DNA from: Heliocidaris tuberculata
Lineage: Eukaryota > Echinodermata > Echinoidea > Camarodonta > Echinometridae
NCBI GenBank assembly: GCA_025618425.1
Contig: CM046832.1
Location: forward strand, 49,668,026-49,732,025
DNA: 64,000 nucleotides
Reading direction: 5' to 3'
Shown here: positions 47,360-59,220 of the stretch, in pieces
Layout of the letters: each line of letters begins with the position of its first letter
How positions within the stretch are numbered: position 1 is the first letter of the stretch
The notes under the pieces: generated by a model
What the model saw: the letters and a program-made list of their open reading frames with translations, nothing else
Databases searched by the model: none
What the model was told of the DNA's origin: nothing
Program-made: the position numbers and the translations under genes

Positions 47360-50300
47360 CATCTTTTGCAATCATCGTTATTGCAAAATTCGCAAAAGAA
47401 AGTTGACGAGAAGAAAAATGTAATAATACGCCTGCCTTTCATTAATTACTGGGCACCTCTTAAAAATGAATTTTTGAAAATGCTCCCCACAGGACCCCAC
47501 TATGTTTACTGAGTTGATGAATGTATAGGTAAATAATTCATATTGAAACCTTACGCTTTGATGCTCTTAATCATTTAGTACTTTTTTATCATTTTGTTTT
47601 ATGAAATGAGAAACAAGCCAACACGAGGAAATATTACAGAGGAATACATTTTGTGTAAATATGCTTTATTTTATGATACAATTTGTAACACTTCATTGAT
47701 ACAATCCACGCTGAGCAATATCAATAATGTCAGATTCTGCACCATAATATTTACTCAGTCGTACTTACTATTTTATATCATCACAGGGCATGTATTAATT
47801 CAGTATTATATCCGTCTTTGGTCAAACTTAAATCAAGTGTCCATTGTACATTGAATGTACATGGATAATCTTTTCAACAAATTGCACTGGCAATGGAATG
47901 GAAATAAAGAATTCAAGAATCGTTTCACCATGGAAGGTAAATATAACTGCCCTATCAAATTTTAATATCCTAATTACACTGCAAATACTGTCGACGACAT
48001 ACAGACACTGTTAGCGATAATGATAATAACGATGATCCGTTCTAGGAGAGCTCATATCACATTATAATATAACGTCTTTACACGCTTCCAAGAAATTGGG
48101 GAATTAACGTTCACAACGTCGTAAAGTCTGCTTTTTTATATATTCCTATGATGACGTAAATTACTTCTCCTGAATATTTCTGTTCCAATGCATTCGGACG
48201 CATTATGGTATTTCATTTATTATATTTAATTAAACACGTTTAGTATATCTAATGTCTTTAAAATGTCTTTACTTTACAGATATCCTGCTTTTTTATGTTA
48301 GTTCCTATAAAATGTCAAATTTATTTGATCTAGTTGAAAGGTTATCTCCTTTGAATATTATTGATGTTGTTGTAGTTGTTTATTATTATTATTCATATTG
48401 TTATTACTATTATATTAGTGATATTAATGATCATAATTTTTTAAATAGCTAGTATCACTAGAATCACTAGAAATTACCAGTTTCTGTCCATTATGTTACA
48501 GTTTCTTGTGTGTATGCAATGTTATTGATCAATATTAAATAACTTTCCCCCGAACAAAAATTTACAAATACATAAAACGCTCCATCGGAAGAAACATGTA
48601 TGCAGTTCATATACAGATTTGGACATAAAGATTTCTTGAGCATAAAATGAAATTTTTGCTAAAATCATGAACACAGCTTCATTTATCCAGTTTGCATCAA
48701 CTTCACAATGTAAAAATTATGTTGTGTCTTCCTCCGCTGACGGTGAAAACACAATACAATACAATACAATGACATGTATGCTAATTTTTGAAACTGGCGT
48801 TTCAAACAGATTTAAAGTGAAAAATGTGGTGCACAATAATGTCAGCATTTCAATACAGTAAACTTATCTAGGGAAGAAAAAATTATATTCGAATATTCAG
48901 CAGGTTACAGATTGAGAAGGAACAAATCTGTGTGGATCAAAAAATGATAATATCGCGCATTACAATCATTACATCATTGTAAAAAGAAATTAATTTTGTA
49001 TGATGTCAAATTAGAATTCCCCTGCCAAAAACAACCTAGGTGTCTCACTGATTTACATTTATGACAAAATAAGAATTAAAAATCAACTCTAGAATTATGA
49101 TAAACTGACAGCTCTCTGTCGGGCAATACGTTTTTATGGCATATGAAGATTGTGGATTAATAACATTTATACATATATTCGCTATTCTTAAAAATCTTGT
49201 ACAGATATCTTTGCAATTTACATATGTACAGATAAAAGACAATTTCCCCTCTATCTGTATGTCATGAATATATACAGTTCAAGCCATATGTATACAAAAA
49301 TAAACAAAAGAAGAAATTGTAAAGCTATCTACTTTATCACGTGGAAGAAAGTCGTGAAATATTTGCACATTTCAAAGCCAAGACTTTAGTGATGAAGAAT
49401 CGTCTACATATAGAACGCAAAGTGTCTCCATTTCATATTCGACCTTGCGTTGGTTTTGATAACACCTCAATCCTGTCTTTTAAATAGTTGTAACTGGTCA
49501 CATTTTAATGCAAAACCTTGAGATTGATATCTATTGCAACTCTGTATATACATACAAGAGGTAAGGCATAGGGGATGGTTAAGAGAGATTTTCGTCAGTT
49601 TGCGATTGATTACAGGGCATGTGCAACTCTTTATAAGACAGTGCGATGTTCTACCATCGAATGCGAAGTCAGTCGGTTACAATAATTCTAACTCAAATTT
49701 GAAATATACTGCTTGTTATATATGCTTTGGCCAATTTTTAATATTTTTGACTTTTCAAAATAAAATGACGGATTGGACTTCGCCTATGAGTAATTACAAA
49801 CACCAATTAAGACATCTATCTCACTATCTCACTGTATGTAAAAAAAATATGATGAAAGTAAAGCATTATGTAGCATTTAAAAAGGCCTTGTGGTTTCTAA
49901 ACTATCCAAATTCTGAATTTATTTCGTGTAATAGATACTAATTGACATTTCTGAGTAAAAAGTGAAAATGGTTGAATATTATTAACTGCTTGGAAAGCAT
50001 ATTGGAAAGTTTCAGACAAAACTGATATTATATCTTACTTCGCCAGGCTTCCTCAACTCGTTCACTTAAACAAGTTACTCAAAACATATATGTTCACTTA
50101 GTAATTCTGATTCCTTGGAATGAAATTAAGTCTGTACCCTATATTAATTTACCCTTGTACCTTAAAGTCAATCTTAAATAATCCTTGAGTCAATCGCATG
50201 TAATTCAAATCATTAAATCATAGTAACACTGGTTCTAATTTTGTACGTTACATGCTTTTAGTTTAATGAGTTAAAGTTGTATATATTGTTGTACTTTCAT

Positions 50301-50720
50301 TTGTATATGTATGTATAGCGACATGAGGGTTATGCGTGACGGACCTAGGCGCTTAAATATGAAGCCACCATTGTCATATTTTTGTGGGTTTTTTAAAATT
50401 ATTATTATTATTGTCATTATTATCACTGAAATTATCACTATTATTATTTTCAAAAAATAGGTGCACAGATAACACTTTCGTACATAGGATGTTTTCCGGG
50501 CAAGTCATTTTCTGGAAAACGTCTCTGCGGGGAATGACAAAATTAATTACATGTTGTCATTATGGGGGAGTGGGGGGGGGGGGGGGGGGGGGGGGAATGT
50601 CACGTGATAGTTTTTAAAATTCATTCTTCATGTCCCGAAGACTTCGACTTTGGACACAACTTTGTCACAGCCACAAAATTTTGATAAAATGATCACATTT
50701 TAACATCATTGTCACTTTCT
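47360..50720 (+). repeat. segmental duplication, copy 2
   Basis: Direct-repeat partner of 15850-18930. It lacks the foldback P1, the LINE fragment and the CACAGTG MITE of copy 1, but has its own LINE 3' end insertion (about 50038-50455) and a poly-G run at 50568-50595. No coding capacity was recognised in the shared sequence. Confidence 0.85.
50038..50455 (+). mobile_element. 5'-truncated LINE 3' end with (ATT)n tail
   Basis: Open frame at 50051-50101 reads PQLVHLNKLLKTYMFT-stop, a reverse-transcriptase C-terminus. A 3' UTR with GACCTAGGCGCTTAAATATG follows, ending in ATT repeats. Absent from copy 1 near 18670. Confidence 0.6.
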
Positions 50721-50926
50721 ACTCAATGAGCCCGTGTTTGGGGCGCAATTCTTAACGAAAAACGTACAAATATGTCTGTTAACAAATATGTTTCATATCT
50801 AGGCTTACAGAATGCCATGATTGTTCTCCTATATGTGCCACGTCATTTTCAGCTTCATTCACGGAGCAGTGTCATTTTGTACACTCCATATCGGACATAA
50901 GTCTTTTTCTCAATGATACGATAACA

Positions 50927-51226
50927 CTATACGACGACGCACATCTTGCTCTTGACGGGGCTTCGAATCCTTGTATGACCCTTCCTCTGATTCGTCACAT
51001 CTTCCACGGCTTTCACCGCGGCAATCACGGCTTTCGCTGCCGCCTCCGCGTCGCCACTCTGAGCTGCTCTGGCGGCTTCGGCTGAGGCTTTTGCCGCTGC
51101 GTGACGTGCGCTTCGACTAGTGGTCGAAGCTGCACCAGGTGCATGACCGTTAGAGCTGTTTTCGTGTTCATAGATGTACTTCGCCATGGATTCAGCTAGT
51201 AGGACAGCTACAAATGCCTTGGCAAC
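50927..51226 (-). CDS. minus-strand gene, terminal exon
   Basis: Acceptor TTTTTTTAG then VAKAFVAVLLAESMAKYIYE; a ~45-residue Ala-rich stretch (ARHAAAKASAEAARAAQSGD, AEAAAKAVIAAVKAVEDV); then RKGHTRIRSPVKSKMCVVV and stop. Clearly GC-richer than its flanks. Confidence 0.85.
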   Translation of the reverse strand, partial: VAKAFVAVLLAESMAKYIYEHENSSNGHAPGAASTTSRSARHAAAKASAEAARAAQSGDAEAAAKAVIAAVKAVEDVTNQRKGHTRIRSPVKSKMCVVV

Positions 51227-52400
51227 CTAAAAAAACATAACGGTGACGAAATGATGACTCACAGCATTTATGTGGCGCCATATTAGGCGCAGGCATAGAC
51301 TCTCATTACAAAAGAATGAGTGTTATTTTTATTAATAGTTGTAATTGAATGAAATGGAATGATTTGCAACACAGAAAATATTGAAAGAATATAGTCTTCT
51401 TCAAGAATTTCGCTTAAGTCTATTTAAATAATGACATCAATGTTGTGTAACTAAACTGAGGGGATTTGAACAATATCAACAAAACGGGCGAAATCAAAGT
51501 TTTAAAATATCGACTTAGCAACTTCCACGAGAGTGAGGTTTAACAAAGACTGTCAAGTCAAAGGGCCTATCAAACTAGCGATCATATGACTTGAAACAAC
51601 GTCCTATCTGAGATGCTAGAAAGTCCGATACGTAATGATGCCAAGGCTGTAACCTACCCTTCTTGCTTCCTTGATCTCGTCCTCCTCGCTGATTTTGGTT
51701 GTTTTCTCTTCGACCAGGTCCCACTTGATCTCTACTGGTTTCTTCTTGGCCACCTTCTTATCCTTGGCCATCGGTGATGACGTATCCCGAGCAGCACCAT
51801 CACCACCATCCTGAACAAAGGGGACAAAGGAAGCATCACAAAACCAAATGAGAATAAACTTTTGAAATGCATTCGTTTTGTCTTACTTACATCTCACGTG
51901 AAAAACATCGATCAGTTACTGGGCTTTTGAATGTAAGCATTAAACAAATTTAATTTCATTACTATTTTGTGTAGATATCTCTTGGGTGCAGCACTGGGTA
52001 ATATAATGAGAAACATTCAACAACGTTTACCAGATAAGTTTACAACAAATCATGCAGAGATCTTTCGTATCTTTAACGTGAGAATGCCAGATGCATCTCT
52101 TTTTCCAATCTGACATAGAAGATATATCACATTAATTTATACTTTCAGCAAATGTCTGTTTTTACTAAAGGATTTTTTTTTATAATAACAGAGCGTGCTT
52201 ACTTTTTGAGGAGTCGAGTCCGAACTGCCTGCAACTTCGTCTGAGAGTCGACTCGGATCGGGTAGCGTAGAGGGCGTTTCTGAAATTGGACTTGGACAAG
52301 TATCGTTGCCGTCAGTCGCAGAAAGAGCTAGGGCTTCCAGCCATTCATGGACCGACTGAGATGGTTCCCCTAAGTAGATTAAAGGTTTTATATATTAATA

Positions 52401-52446
<46 letters not shown>

Positions 52447-52981
52447 TGTGTGTGTGTGTGTGTGTGAACAGAGAATGATGGAGCTAGGGCTTCCAGCCAT
52501 TCATGGACCGACTGAGATGGTTGCCCTAAATATATTAAAGGTTTTATACATACTAGCATAAATTACCCGTGGCACCTTGGGGCGGGGGGGGGGGGGGGGG
52601 GGGGGTCTTCTCCTGTGTACAGCCCAAGTACCCATTCACAGTAAAAGGCAAGTAGTTTATTGATGAAATTGAGGGGGGGGGGAGAACTTGAATATCATTA
52701 CGGAGTGAAATCAAAATCTAACCGTATACAATGGAAAACAAAATGTATTGTAACATGGTGTATTTAGTAAGCAGTCAAGAGGCAATTATGGTAATATAGA
52801 AATATTATCATTACATGTATTAAGTCCAAAATAAATGTGTAAGTACATGTACCCTACAATGTACAACAGATTGCATTTGTTTGTAGTTCTTCAATTAAAG
52901 GTTGCTCAATCATGTATAGTGGAATGTTGAAAGAAGCGAGAGAGAGAGAGAGAAGGATACAGCGGGAAACATTGCCTGGGG

Positions 52982-53017
<36 letters not shown>

Positions 53018-53095
53018 GAGAAACAGCCAGTGAAACAGCCAGTGAAACAGCCGGTGGGAAAAATGAGAGAGACTCATAGACAGTCAGAAAATGAT

Positions 53096-53128
<33 letters not shown>

Positions 53129-54926
53129 TACAGCCACAGTGGGAAAAATGACAGCGAGAGAGAGAGAAAAAAATAGACATGCAGGGGGATAGATAGAAAT
53201 TATAAAGAATACAGGAGAGAGAGAGAGGGGGGGGGGGCTGTTGTGATGAAAAGTGATAAGATTTGTGTAGTGCTTCCACTGGCATGTTTAGGTTTCTGAT
53301 ATATTTTTTTCCTGGTAGGTTAAGTAGTTATGCATTGAAGGAATTGATAAAAATGTTAGAACATGCACTGAAAATGCATATCTTATGGAACTCGTGCATC
53401 TTTTAAACGTTATATGGGCTATTAGAATACAAAATTCAGTTTCATTCAAATAAATAACAATATCGACATGTGTATGTTAGATTATGTCTTTTTTTATATA
53501 GAAATGTAAAGCACAATGTACAAAATATAAACACGTCAACTAAAGGCAAGATATGCTACATTATACGGATGAAAAGATCATGATTTTGAGATGGCATGTT
53601 ATCATTAATGTAAAAAGAAACTACTGTATAAGCCATAAATTTCGTGGCCATAAATTTTCGCAAGTAGGACTAACCAGACTATTTCGCGAGTAGTTGAATT
53701 CGCGGTCGGAAAATTCTCAAATCTACAAATAGCGGTGATGATGTACTTTTGCAAAGCGAAGTGGTGAATTTCTGACCAGGAGACAACAAATCCAACCGAC
53801 TTCTAATGTTGGCAATATTTTGGAGTGTTGTTAAATTTGGGACCCACTCATGATGCGTGAAATTCGCGAAAATAAAACCCCCGCGAAATATATGGCGTAT
53901 ACAGTACTCTGTACGTCTGCTATAGATACACTGTATTGGTTGTTTAAGCGATAAACTATTTTTACTCTGTTATATTCATGTCTATATTCTTAATAAACAT
54001 TCATATATATACAACAGAGTGTCCTAAAACACATGTCAAACAAAATATAAACGTGTCATCAGAATATATGAGATGGCATGTTATGTGAAAACAAAGCACT
54101 ATGAATTTGTATGTTACAGATACACTGCGAAGACGAATCTAGATCGAGAGTCAGATCGACGACATCGACATCGAAGCCGAAATATTTACAGCCGTTCCCG
54201 ATGTCCGATGTGACTGAAATTCAGGTGCTAGTTGTACTTGTAGTTCTAGATTCAGGCGGGATGTGCATTAGCGCCTGCAATTTCTGACTGTTGAACAATC
54301 ATATACAACCATGCCATGGATTCACTGGACGGAAACACACGGAATGAAGGCCGAGTGCATGCATGCAGTGTAGATCTACGCGCAACGCGACGGTTCATTC
54401 ATCAGCATAGCCTTATAAAGCATACCGTACGTGTAATGTATGCCTATGTAATTTCGCTGAGCCGAAAAAGGTCGAAAGGACTGGGAACTTCGAAGCTTTA
54501 CTCGGGGCCTGCCAAAGAAAGTTACGAATTGTAAAAACCTTTTGAATAATGCGACCAAAATACCACAAACAACCCCTTTCATGACAATCTGGGAACAATA
54601 TAACCACGTTTACAAAAAACCCCAGCTCGATTGAGTGCAAAATCGCCGAGAAAAGCGCCGTCAAACAAACGGAAGGACAGACAAGATCTGAGCTTAGCCA
54701 AATTATAGTAAGGATATATATGTGCGTGTGTGTGTGTGTGTGTGTGAACAGAGAATGCATGTAACGTTCTCTGTTCACATACCTAAATTTAACATGGTTC
54801 AACCGAACGGTACACACATCCACACCTCTCTCGCTATTTGTGTAAAGAACAAAATCCGGACAAATATCATGCTTAGTTCCAACAACTGTTTATTAACAGA
54901 TCAACAACATGTGGAACTATATCACA

Positions 54927-54968
<42 letters not shown>

Positions 54969-57900
54969 GGGGATAATGTACGGAGTGTTTTGAGCAGAAT
55001 TATAAAATGAAATAGTCCCAAGCAAAACAGTCAATCTTTTGACAGGTATAAAGAGAGAAATGTGAAGTAAGACAAGTCAGAATTACTAACATTTTTTTTT
55101 TATATCAACTGATAATTTGAAGTATAGGTATCTGTTAAGCTAAAAAAGAACTTTTTAAAGATCCAAGCATGAAATAGTAAAGGTGAATAATTACTGCAAT
55201 CTAGGCATACTTATGATCATACAATAAATATGATCACCTATAGCCATGGTCTCACTGGCCTTACGACCGGTTGCCGACTTCCGACAACCACTAGTCGGTA
55301 GTTAGTTGTCTGAGATCTCAAAGCGATTTTCGTCAATATTTATTTGATTGTCAGCAGTCGGCAACTGGTTGTCGAAGCATTTTGGTCGGCTGGAAGTTTA
55401 CGCTGCTGTATCGAAAACTTTTTTCCGACCGAAATGGTTGAGAAGAGGTATTTCTTGGTTTTCTAAAGGTTGGAGACAGGTCTCAGACTAATCTCCGACT
55501 GATCTTTAGTGCTCGAAAAGTGCTTGAAAATAAGGTCGCCCGTTGATTCCCAAACCAATACCCAGCACCGACAACCAACAGTAATCAACACCATCCCAAG
55601 ACTTTCATGAAATCAACCCAAGTATAATTTTGGTTGTATTGCCTAATGACAATTAGTTTTGCTTGACAAGTAAAAGAGATGATTTGATATTATGGGCCAC
55701 ATACTTTCAAACCGATGGTAGAAATTGGAGAGCCACACTAAGCTGTTTCCTCTTCGTGAGCTTCTTAAATTTGAGTAATAACCTCGAATAATCCTTGCTT
55801 TGCACCCATACAATTATGTATTATTCATATTATTCATGCATTCTAATAATTGGTGACCTATTCACTATAACATGGCATAAATATATTATTTATACATTTT
55901 ACCAGTGATTCATAGCCTTCCCACGGGCATGACGGGTATATCGGCCGTCAGCTAGTCTAAGACCTGCTGTTTATAATCGCCAAATTGACTACCGTTCCTA
56001 CAAGCGGTGACAAATCAGCCTTTGATGATCGACAAATGGCCTTCAATCGATCGGCGATTATCCTACAACCAATCGACAACTAATCAAAGATGTTTTTGTA
56101 TATTGTTTTTTGATGGTCACAGCTTTATATTGGTTGTCAGAAGTCGGCAAGCGGTCTTAAGGCCAGTGACCATGTGACACTAAAACCCATCGCACACTAT
56201 CGACTGCGATCCAATTTCGGGGAAAAATCGCAATAGCATTAAATATGGGCATTTTAAGAAACAAAATCTACCTAATTCAGGTTCTGAAGATTAAAATGGA
56301 TACTAAACATTTGGTTTAAGTGCACTGTCAGCCTTATACCAGGAATAAGGGACAAATCAGTTTAAAATCGTAGACAATCATAGGACTGGTCTGACGTCAC
56401 TACAACTCCTAGCCGATTTGGCCTTTCCTCCGACTAGAAAGCTCACAATAGGCTGTAATTTCGATTTTACTATCTATATGACTATTAAGAACCTCAGTCA
56501 AACATATTTTATGTGTTTAAATGTTTGTGTCAAATGCTATGACATTTTCTTCTCAAGCATCAACGCTATCAGAACGTTATTTCGTTTACTCAGTCGTTAT
56601 TCAACAAAATAATAATTATAGAATATTTAATCATTGGCTGATACCCCGTACGTTATTTAATTAAGTACTTCCTACTCCTGTTTTTCATGGTCTTTATAGC
56701 TAAGCATTCGTCTTACCCAGCGTTGGGAACATGAGACCGAGATCGATCTCGTAGCTGGCTCCGTTCTGGGAGAGATTGATAGATGTGTTTCCAGTGAACA
56801 GGGTGTGTAAGCACAGCTGAAGAGGCACCTCAGGGGCGACCTCGATCTCCGAACTGCTACATGTGTAGAACGTGTTGAACGGTGTTATCGTGATCTGTAG
56901 CATTGTTAAAAGTGTAATGAGCGGCAAGGTCATATTCGACAATTATGGCAACTGTAAGTATAGATAGACAATGCAGAGGAAAGAAATTGAGGGGTCAGAA
57001 TAGGATACACATCCCCAAAGACCACAATGATGGTACACTTTACCATTTGCTACAAATGAAATGTAAACTGTGATGTTCAACAAGAATGGAAGAATTCTGA
57101 AAGGAAATCCAGGAAATGCAACCTTATTGGCAATCTGATCTGAAAAAAGAGGAAAGATCAGAGAAGCAGATTGGTGAAATTTTGAATGAAATCGAACAAG
57201 CAATAAGAAAGTTATAAATTTTTGAAAGTTGTAATCACTATACATATGGGAATTTCAAATTGGCCAATAGGTAATGTCACTATGATATAGTGGCGGACAA
57301 CTCCCCCATTTGCCCCAACTCAGGAGGATCTTTTTCTGTTATGGGGACCTAGAACAATATGCTACCTCCAATATATTTTGAGTACTGCCCCGGGGGAAAA
57401 GGCGCTCAGGATAAAACCGCAAATGAATTATATCTTAGTGTACGACAAACGGGAGAGTTGACCGTTAATAATTATGTCACAATCGACTTACGAAATTGCC
57501 AATTTGAGATTCGCATATATTGAGTGATCTCCTTTTTCAATATCCATAGCTTTTGTATTCCTCATCCGATTTCTTCCAAACTTTCACCATCCTGTTTTTC
57601 TATTTTTCTGCTTTCACACGAATCATCTTATTACCAAGGTTGGATTGCCCTTTAAAATGGAAATTTGCATTTAAATGCTCGAAAGAGCAAAATAATTTTT
57701 CAACCGACTGCTGTGAAAATATTTTTGATTTGATCTACGTCGGTAAGGAAGGAAGACTCACCAATTTCTACCACCAGCAAGATATTTGAAAGAGGTATAA
57801 AAGTATAATTTGAGGAAGACAAATTAAAGAAGATATATCTGAGATGGGGAAAAGTGGTTTGAGAAGGAGAAGAGTGAGAAATTACAAGGACGAGAGAGGA

Positions 57901-58234
57901 AATTAAAATGAAGGAATCAGAAGATTAATCAACAAGCGAGTAATAACAATTATGATGAAGAAGACATAGAGACAGAGAAGATAATGAAATAGAGAGGAAA
58001 AAGAAAACAAATATTTAAGGAAGAAATGAATACGAAGATGAAAAAGCCAGAAATGGAAGACGATGTTGAGAAGTTTCTTACCATCTTGTAAAATCCTGGC
58101 CACTCCTGAAGGAACTGCTCTGTGATGAGAAGAACCCTTGCGATAGCACCCCAGATGAGTTCGGTCGCCCTCTGGTCTCCTTCCTCATCGAGATCTGATG
58201 TGACACGCCCGACGACATCCAGACACGGACAGAA
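50927..58234 (-). CDS. unrecognised multi-exon gene, 3' part (five exons)
   Basis: Exons in transcript order: 58234-58082, 56894-56717, 52369-52203, 51810-51658, 51226-50927 (stop TAG). Every junction has AG/GT and matching phase (0, 1, 0, 0). About 316 residues are visible; the N-terminus is upstream or outside the window. Layout: a helical segment (EGDQRATELIWGAIARVLL), a beta-rich segment (TPFNTFYTCSSSEIEVAPEV), an acidic/Ser-rich linker (PISETPSTLPDPSRLSDEV), a Lys-rich stretch (AKDKKVAKKKPVEIKW), a helix (EARRVAKAFVAVLLAESMAK) and an Ala-rich tail with predicted coiled or helical character. It ends RSPVKSKMCVVV, a CaaX-like C-terminus after basic residues. No family recognised; probably intracellular, as no signal peptide or membrane segment is seen here. 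Confidence 0.8.
51658..51810 (-). CDS. minus-strand gene, penultimate exon
   Basis: 153 nt, phase 0 on both sides: DGGDGAARDTSSPMAKDKKV, AKKKPVEIKWDLVEEKTTKI, SEEDEIKEARR. Acceptor TTTGTTCAG, donor GTAGGT. Confidence 0.85.
52203..52369 (-). CDS. minus-strand gene, Ser/Pro-rich exon
   Basis: Acceptor CTACTTAG, donor GTAAGC. Reads EPSQSVHEWLEALALSATDG, NDTCPSPISETPSTLPDPSR, LSDEVAGSSDSTPQK. Its first 44 nt and the adjoining intron are duplicated at 52481-52548. Confidence 0.82.
52326..52548. repeat. local partial-exon duplication around a TA/TG microsatellite
   Basis: Copy A (52326-52393) and copy B (52481-52548) share AGCTAGGGCTTCCAGCCATT through TTAAAGGTTTTATA with about five differences. 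Between them are (TA)n (52395-52445), (TG)n and AACAGAGAATG. Copy B keeps the splice acceptor and frame (QPSQSVHEWLEALAP) but lacks the rest of the exon. Confidence 0.9.
52580..52690. repeat. two poly-G runs
   Basis: G runs at 52582-52605 (with one C early on) and 52673-52683. Confidence 0.9.
52930..53235. repeat. (GA)n-rich low-complexity tract
   Basis: GAGA blocks at 52937-52952, 52986-53015, 53095-53130 and 53212-53230 with a short tandem AAACAGCCAGTG repeat between them. Confidence 0.9.
53622..53906. mobile_element. 285-bp MITE with TACTGTATA inverted ends
   Basis: TACTGTATAAGCCATAAATT at the left pairs with ATATATGGCGTATACAGTA at the right; the arms continue with TTTTCGC / GCGAAAAT and TTCGCGG / CCGCGAAA motifs. 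Lies in the large intron of the minus-strand gene. Confidence 0.85.
54719..54780. repeat. (TG)n plus AACAGAGAA hairpin
   Basis: TG repeat followed by TGTGAACAGAGAA, an 11-nt spacer, and the perfect inverse TTCTCTGTTCACA. The phrase TGTGTGTGAACAGAGAATG is identical to 52460-52478. Confidence 0.85.
54928..54966. repeat. (TA)n microsatellite
   Basis: TA repeat of about 35 bp. Confidence 0.9.
55244..56174. mobile_element. 931-bp element with ~45-bp inverted ends
   Basis: CATGGTCTCACTGGCCTTAC at the left pairs with TAAGGCCAGTGACCATG at the right; the arms continue through GTTGCCGACTTCCGACAACC and its inverse. The interior is rich in GTCGG and GTTGTCG motifs in both orientations (e.g. TTGTCAGCAGTCGGCAACTG). 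No transposase seen. Confidence 0.85.
56180..56560. repeat. dispersed repeat shared with 41110-41480
   Basis: See the partner at 41110-41480. It directly abuts the element 55244-56174. Confidence 0.55.
56717..56894 (-). CDS. minus-strand gene, beta-rich exon
   Basis: Acceptor AATGCTACAG, donor GTAAGA. Reads ITITPFNTFYTCSSSEIEVA, PEVPLQLCLHTLFTGNTSIN, LSQNGASYEIDLGLMFPTL. Phase 0 in, phase 1 out, joining the GEPSQ exon. Confidence 0.82.
57097..57655. mobile_element. TTAA foldback element P7 (left end decayed)
   Basis: Right end ACCAAGGTTGGATTGCCCTT-TAA is intact; the left arm (GAAAGGAAATCC..AACCTTATTGGCAAT) is disrupted. Interior blocks AGAAAGTTATAAATTTTTGA and CACTATACATATGGGAATTT match P5 and P6. 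Confidence 0.85.
58082..58234 (-). CDS. minus-strand gene, first visible exon
   Basis: 153 nt, phase 0 both sides: FCPCLDVVGRVTSDLDEEGD, QRATELIWGAIARVLLITEQ, FLQEWPGFYKM. Donor GTAAGA; acceptor GATGACTGAG after a long pyrimidine-rich stretch, so the start is slightly uncertain. Confidence 0.78.
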
Positions 58235-58429
58235 CTCAGTCATCAAGAGAAGAATATAGAAGATATAGAAGAAGAAGAAAAGAAGAAGGATGAAGAAATG
58301 AAATTAATTAGCAAATAATATACTCCACACTAAAACACAATGTTATACAGTACTATGAAGGAAAATTGTTTAATAATACTTAACCATTACCTTATCATTG
58401 AACCCAATTATTTTCAGTCAGAACCAGGT

Positions 58430-58605
58430 AGACCTCTCCATTGTGCAAATTGCAATTTTTTTATTTTTATGTAATAATTTTGTATATATGTATTATGTTC
58501 AGTTGATTTATATTAATGTCGTAATATTGTAAAGCAAGTTTTTATACAAGTACAGACAATTATCCTCTATGGACATAATAAATGATTGAATTGAATTGAA
58601 CTTCA
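58430..58605 (+). mobile_element. LINE 3' end with (ATTGA)n tail
   Basis: AT-rich 3' UTR with TATCCTCTATGGACATAATAA and the tail TGATTGAATTGAATTGAAC. Confidence 0.55.
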
Positions 58606-59019
58606 TATTTAATTAAGTGCTCTTACCTATGGCTATTACCAAAGATATGCGAACAGTAGACAGTAAACTGCCTCACAGGGCATTTAGATGAACTGGAGTT
58701 ATTGTAATTCTTTGATAAAATTGACATTTGCTGTGAACGAGACCAAGATCGGCAGCTCTGCTAGTGACCACGAGATAGCAATCGAAAATTATAGTCTGGG
58801 AGCCTGTCCCGAAATAGTCACCCATTTTACATATGAGATTTGACCCCTTAAAGTTATATAGACCTTCCATGTCATTCACAAAAAGCCGCCGTGTTTGGGC
58901 CCAAGAGCCCCCTCCCCCCAAGTTGTTAAGTATCTGGGTTATGTGGCTGCCAAGCTGAAATCTACCATTCATGTGTTAATTACACAAATACCTTGCAAGC
59001 TCTCTATTATGCCTTGTTA

Positions 59020-59220
59020 AAAAGGCAGACGGACCTTAATCGCCAAGGTGACTGTGTCTCCCTCTCTGTTCACAAATCCTTAAAAGTGGACATTTTGCAC
59101 CATGATTCTTTCAACGAGTTAGAAACTGAAGCTGTTGTTGTTCACTCAAAGAATTGTAAACAACACTCATTTGCTACATGGTATATACCAAAGAGTTTAA
59201 ATACGAAGAGTGCTCAGTCC
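59020..59220 (+). pseudogene. LINE endonuclease-domain fragment
   Basis: The open frame reads RQGDCVSLSVHKSLKVDILH, HDSFNELETEAVVVHSKNCK, QHSFATWYIPKSLN. This resembles the R-x-G-G-G-V-x-x-Y-V-x-x-x-L...E...V/W-V...Y-R-P-P core of apurinic-type endonucleases in non-LTR retrotransposons, with the G-G-G-V and Y-R-P-P positions decayed. No other part of the element is adjacent. Confidence 0.5.
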
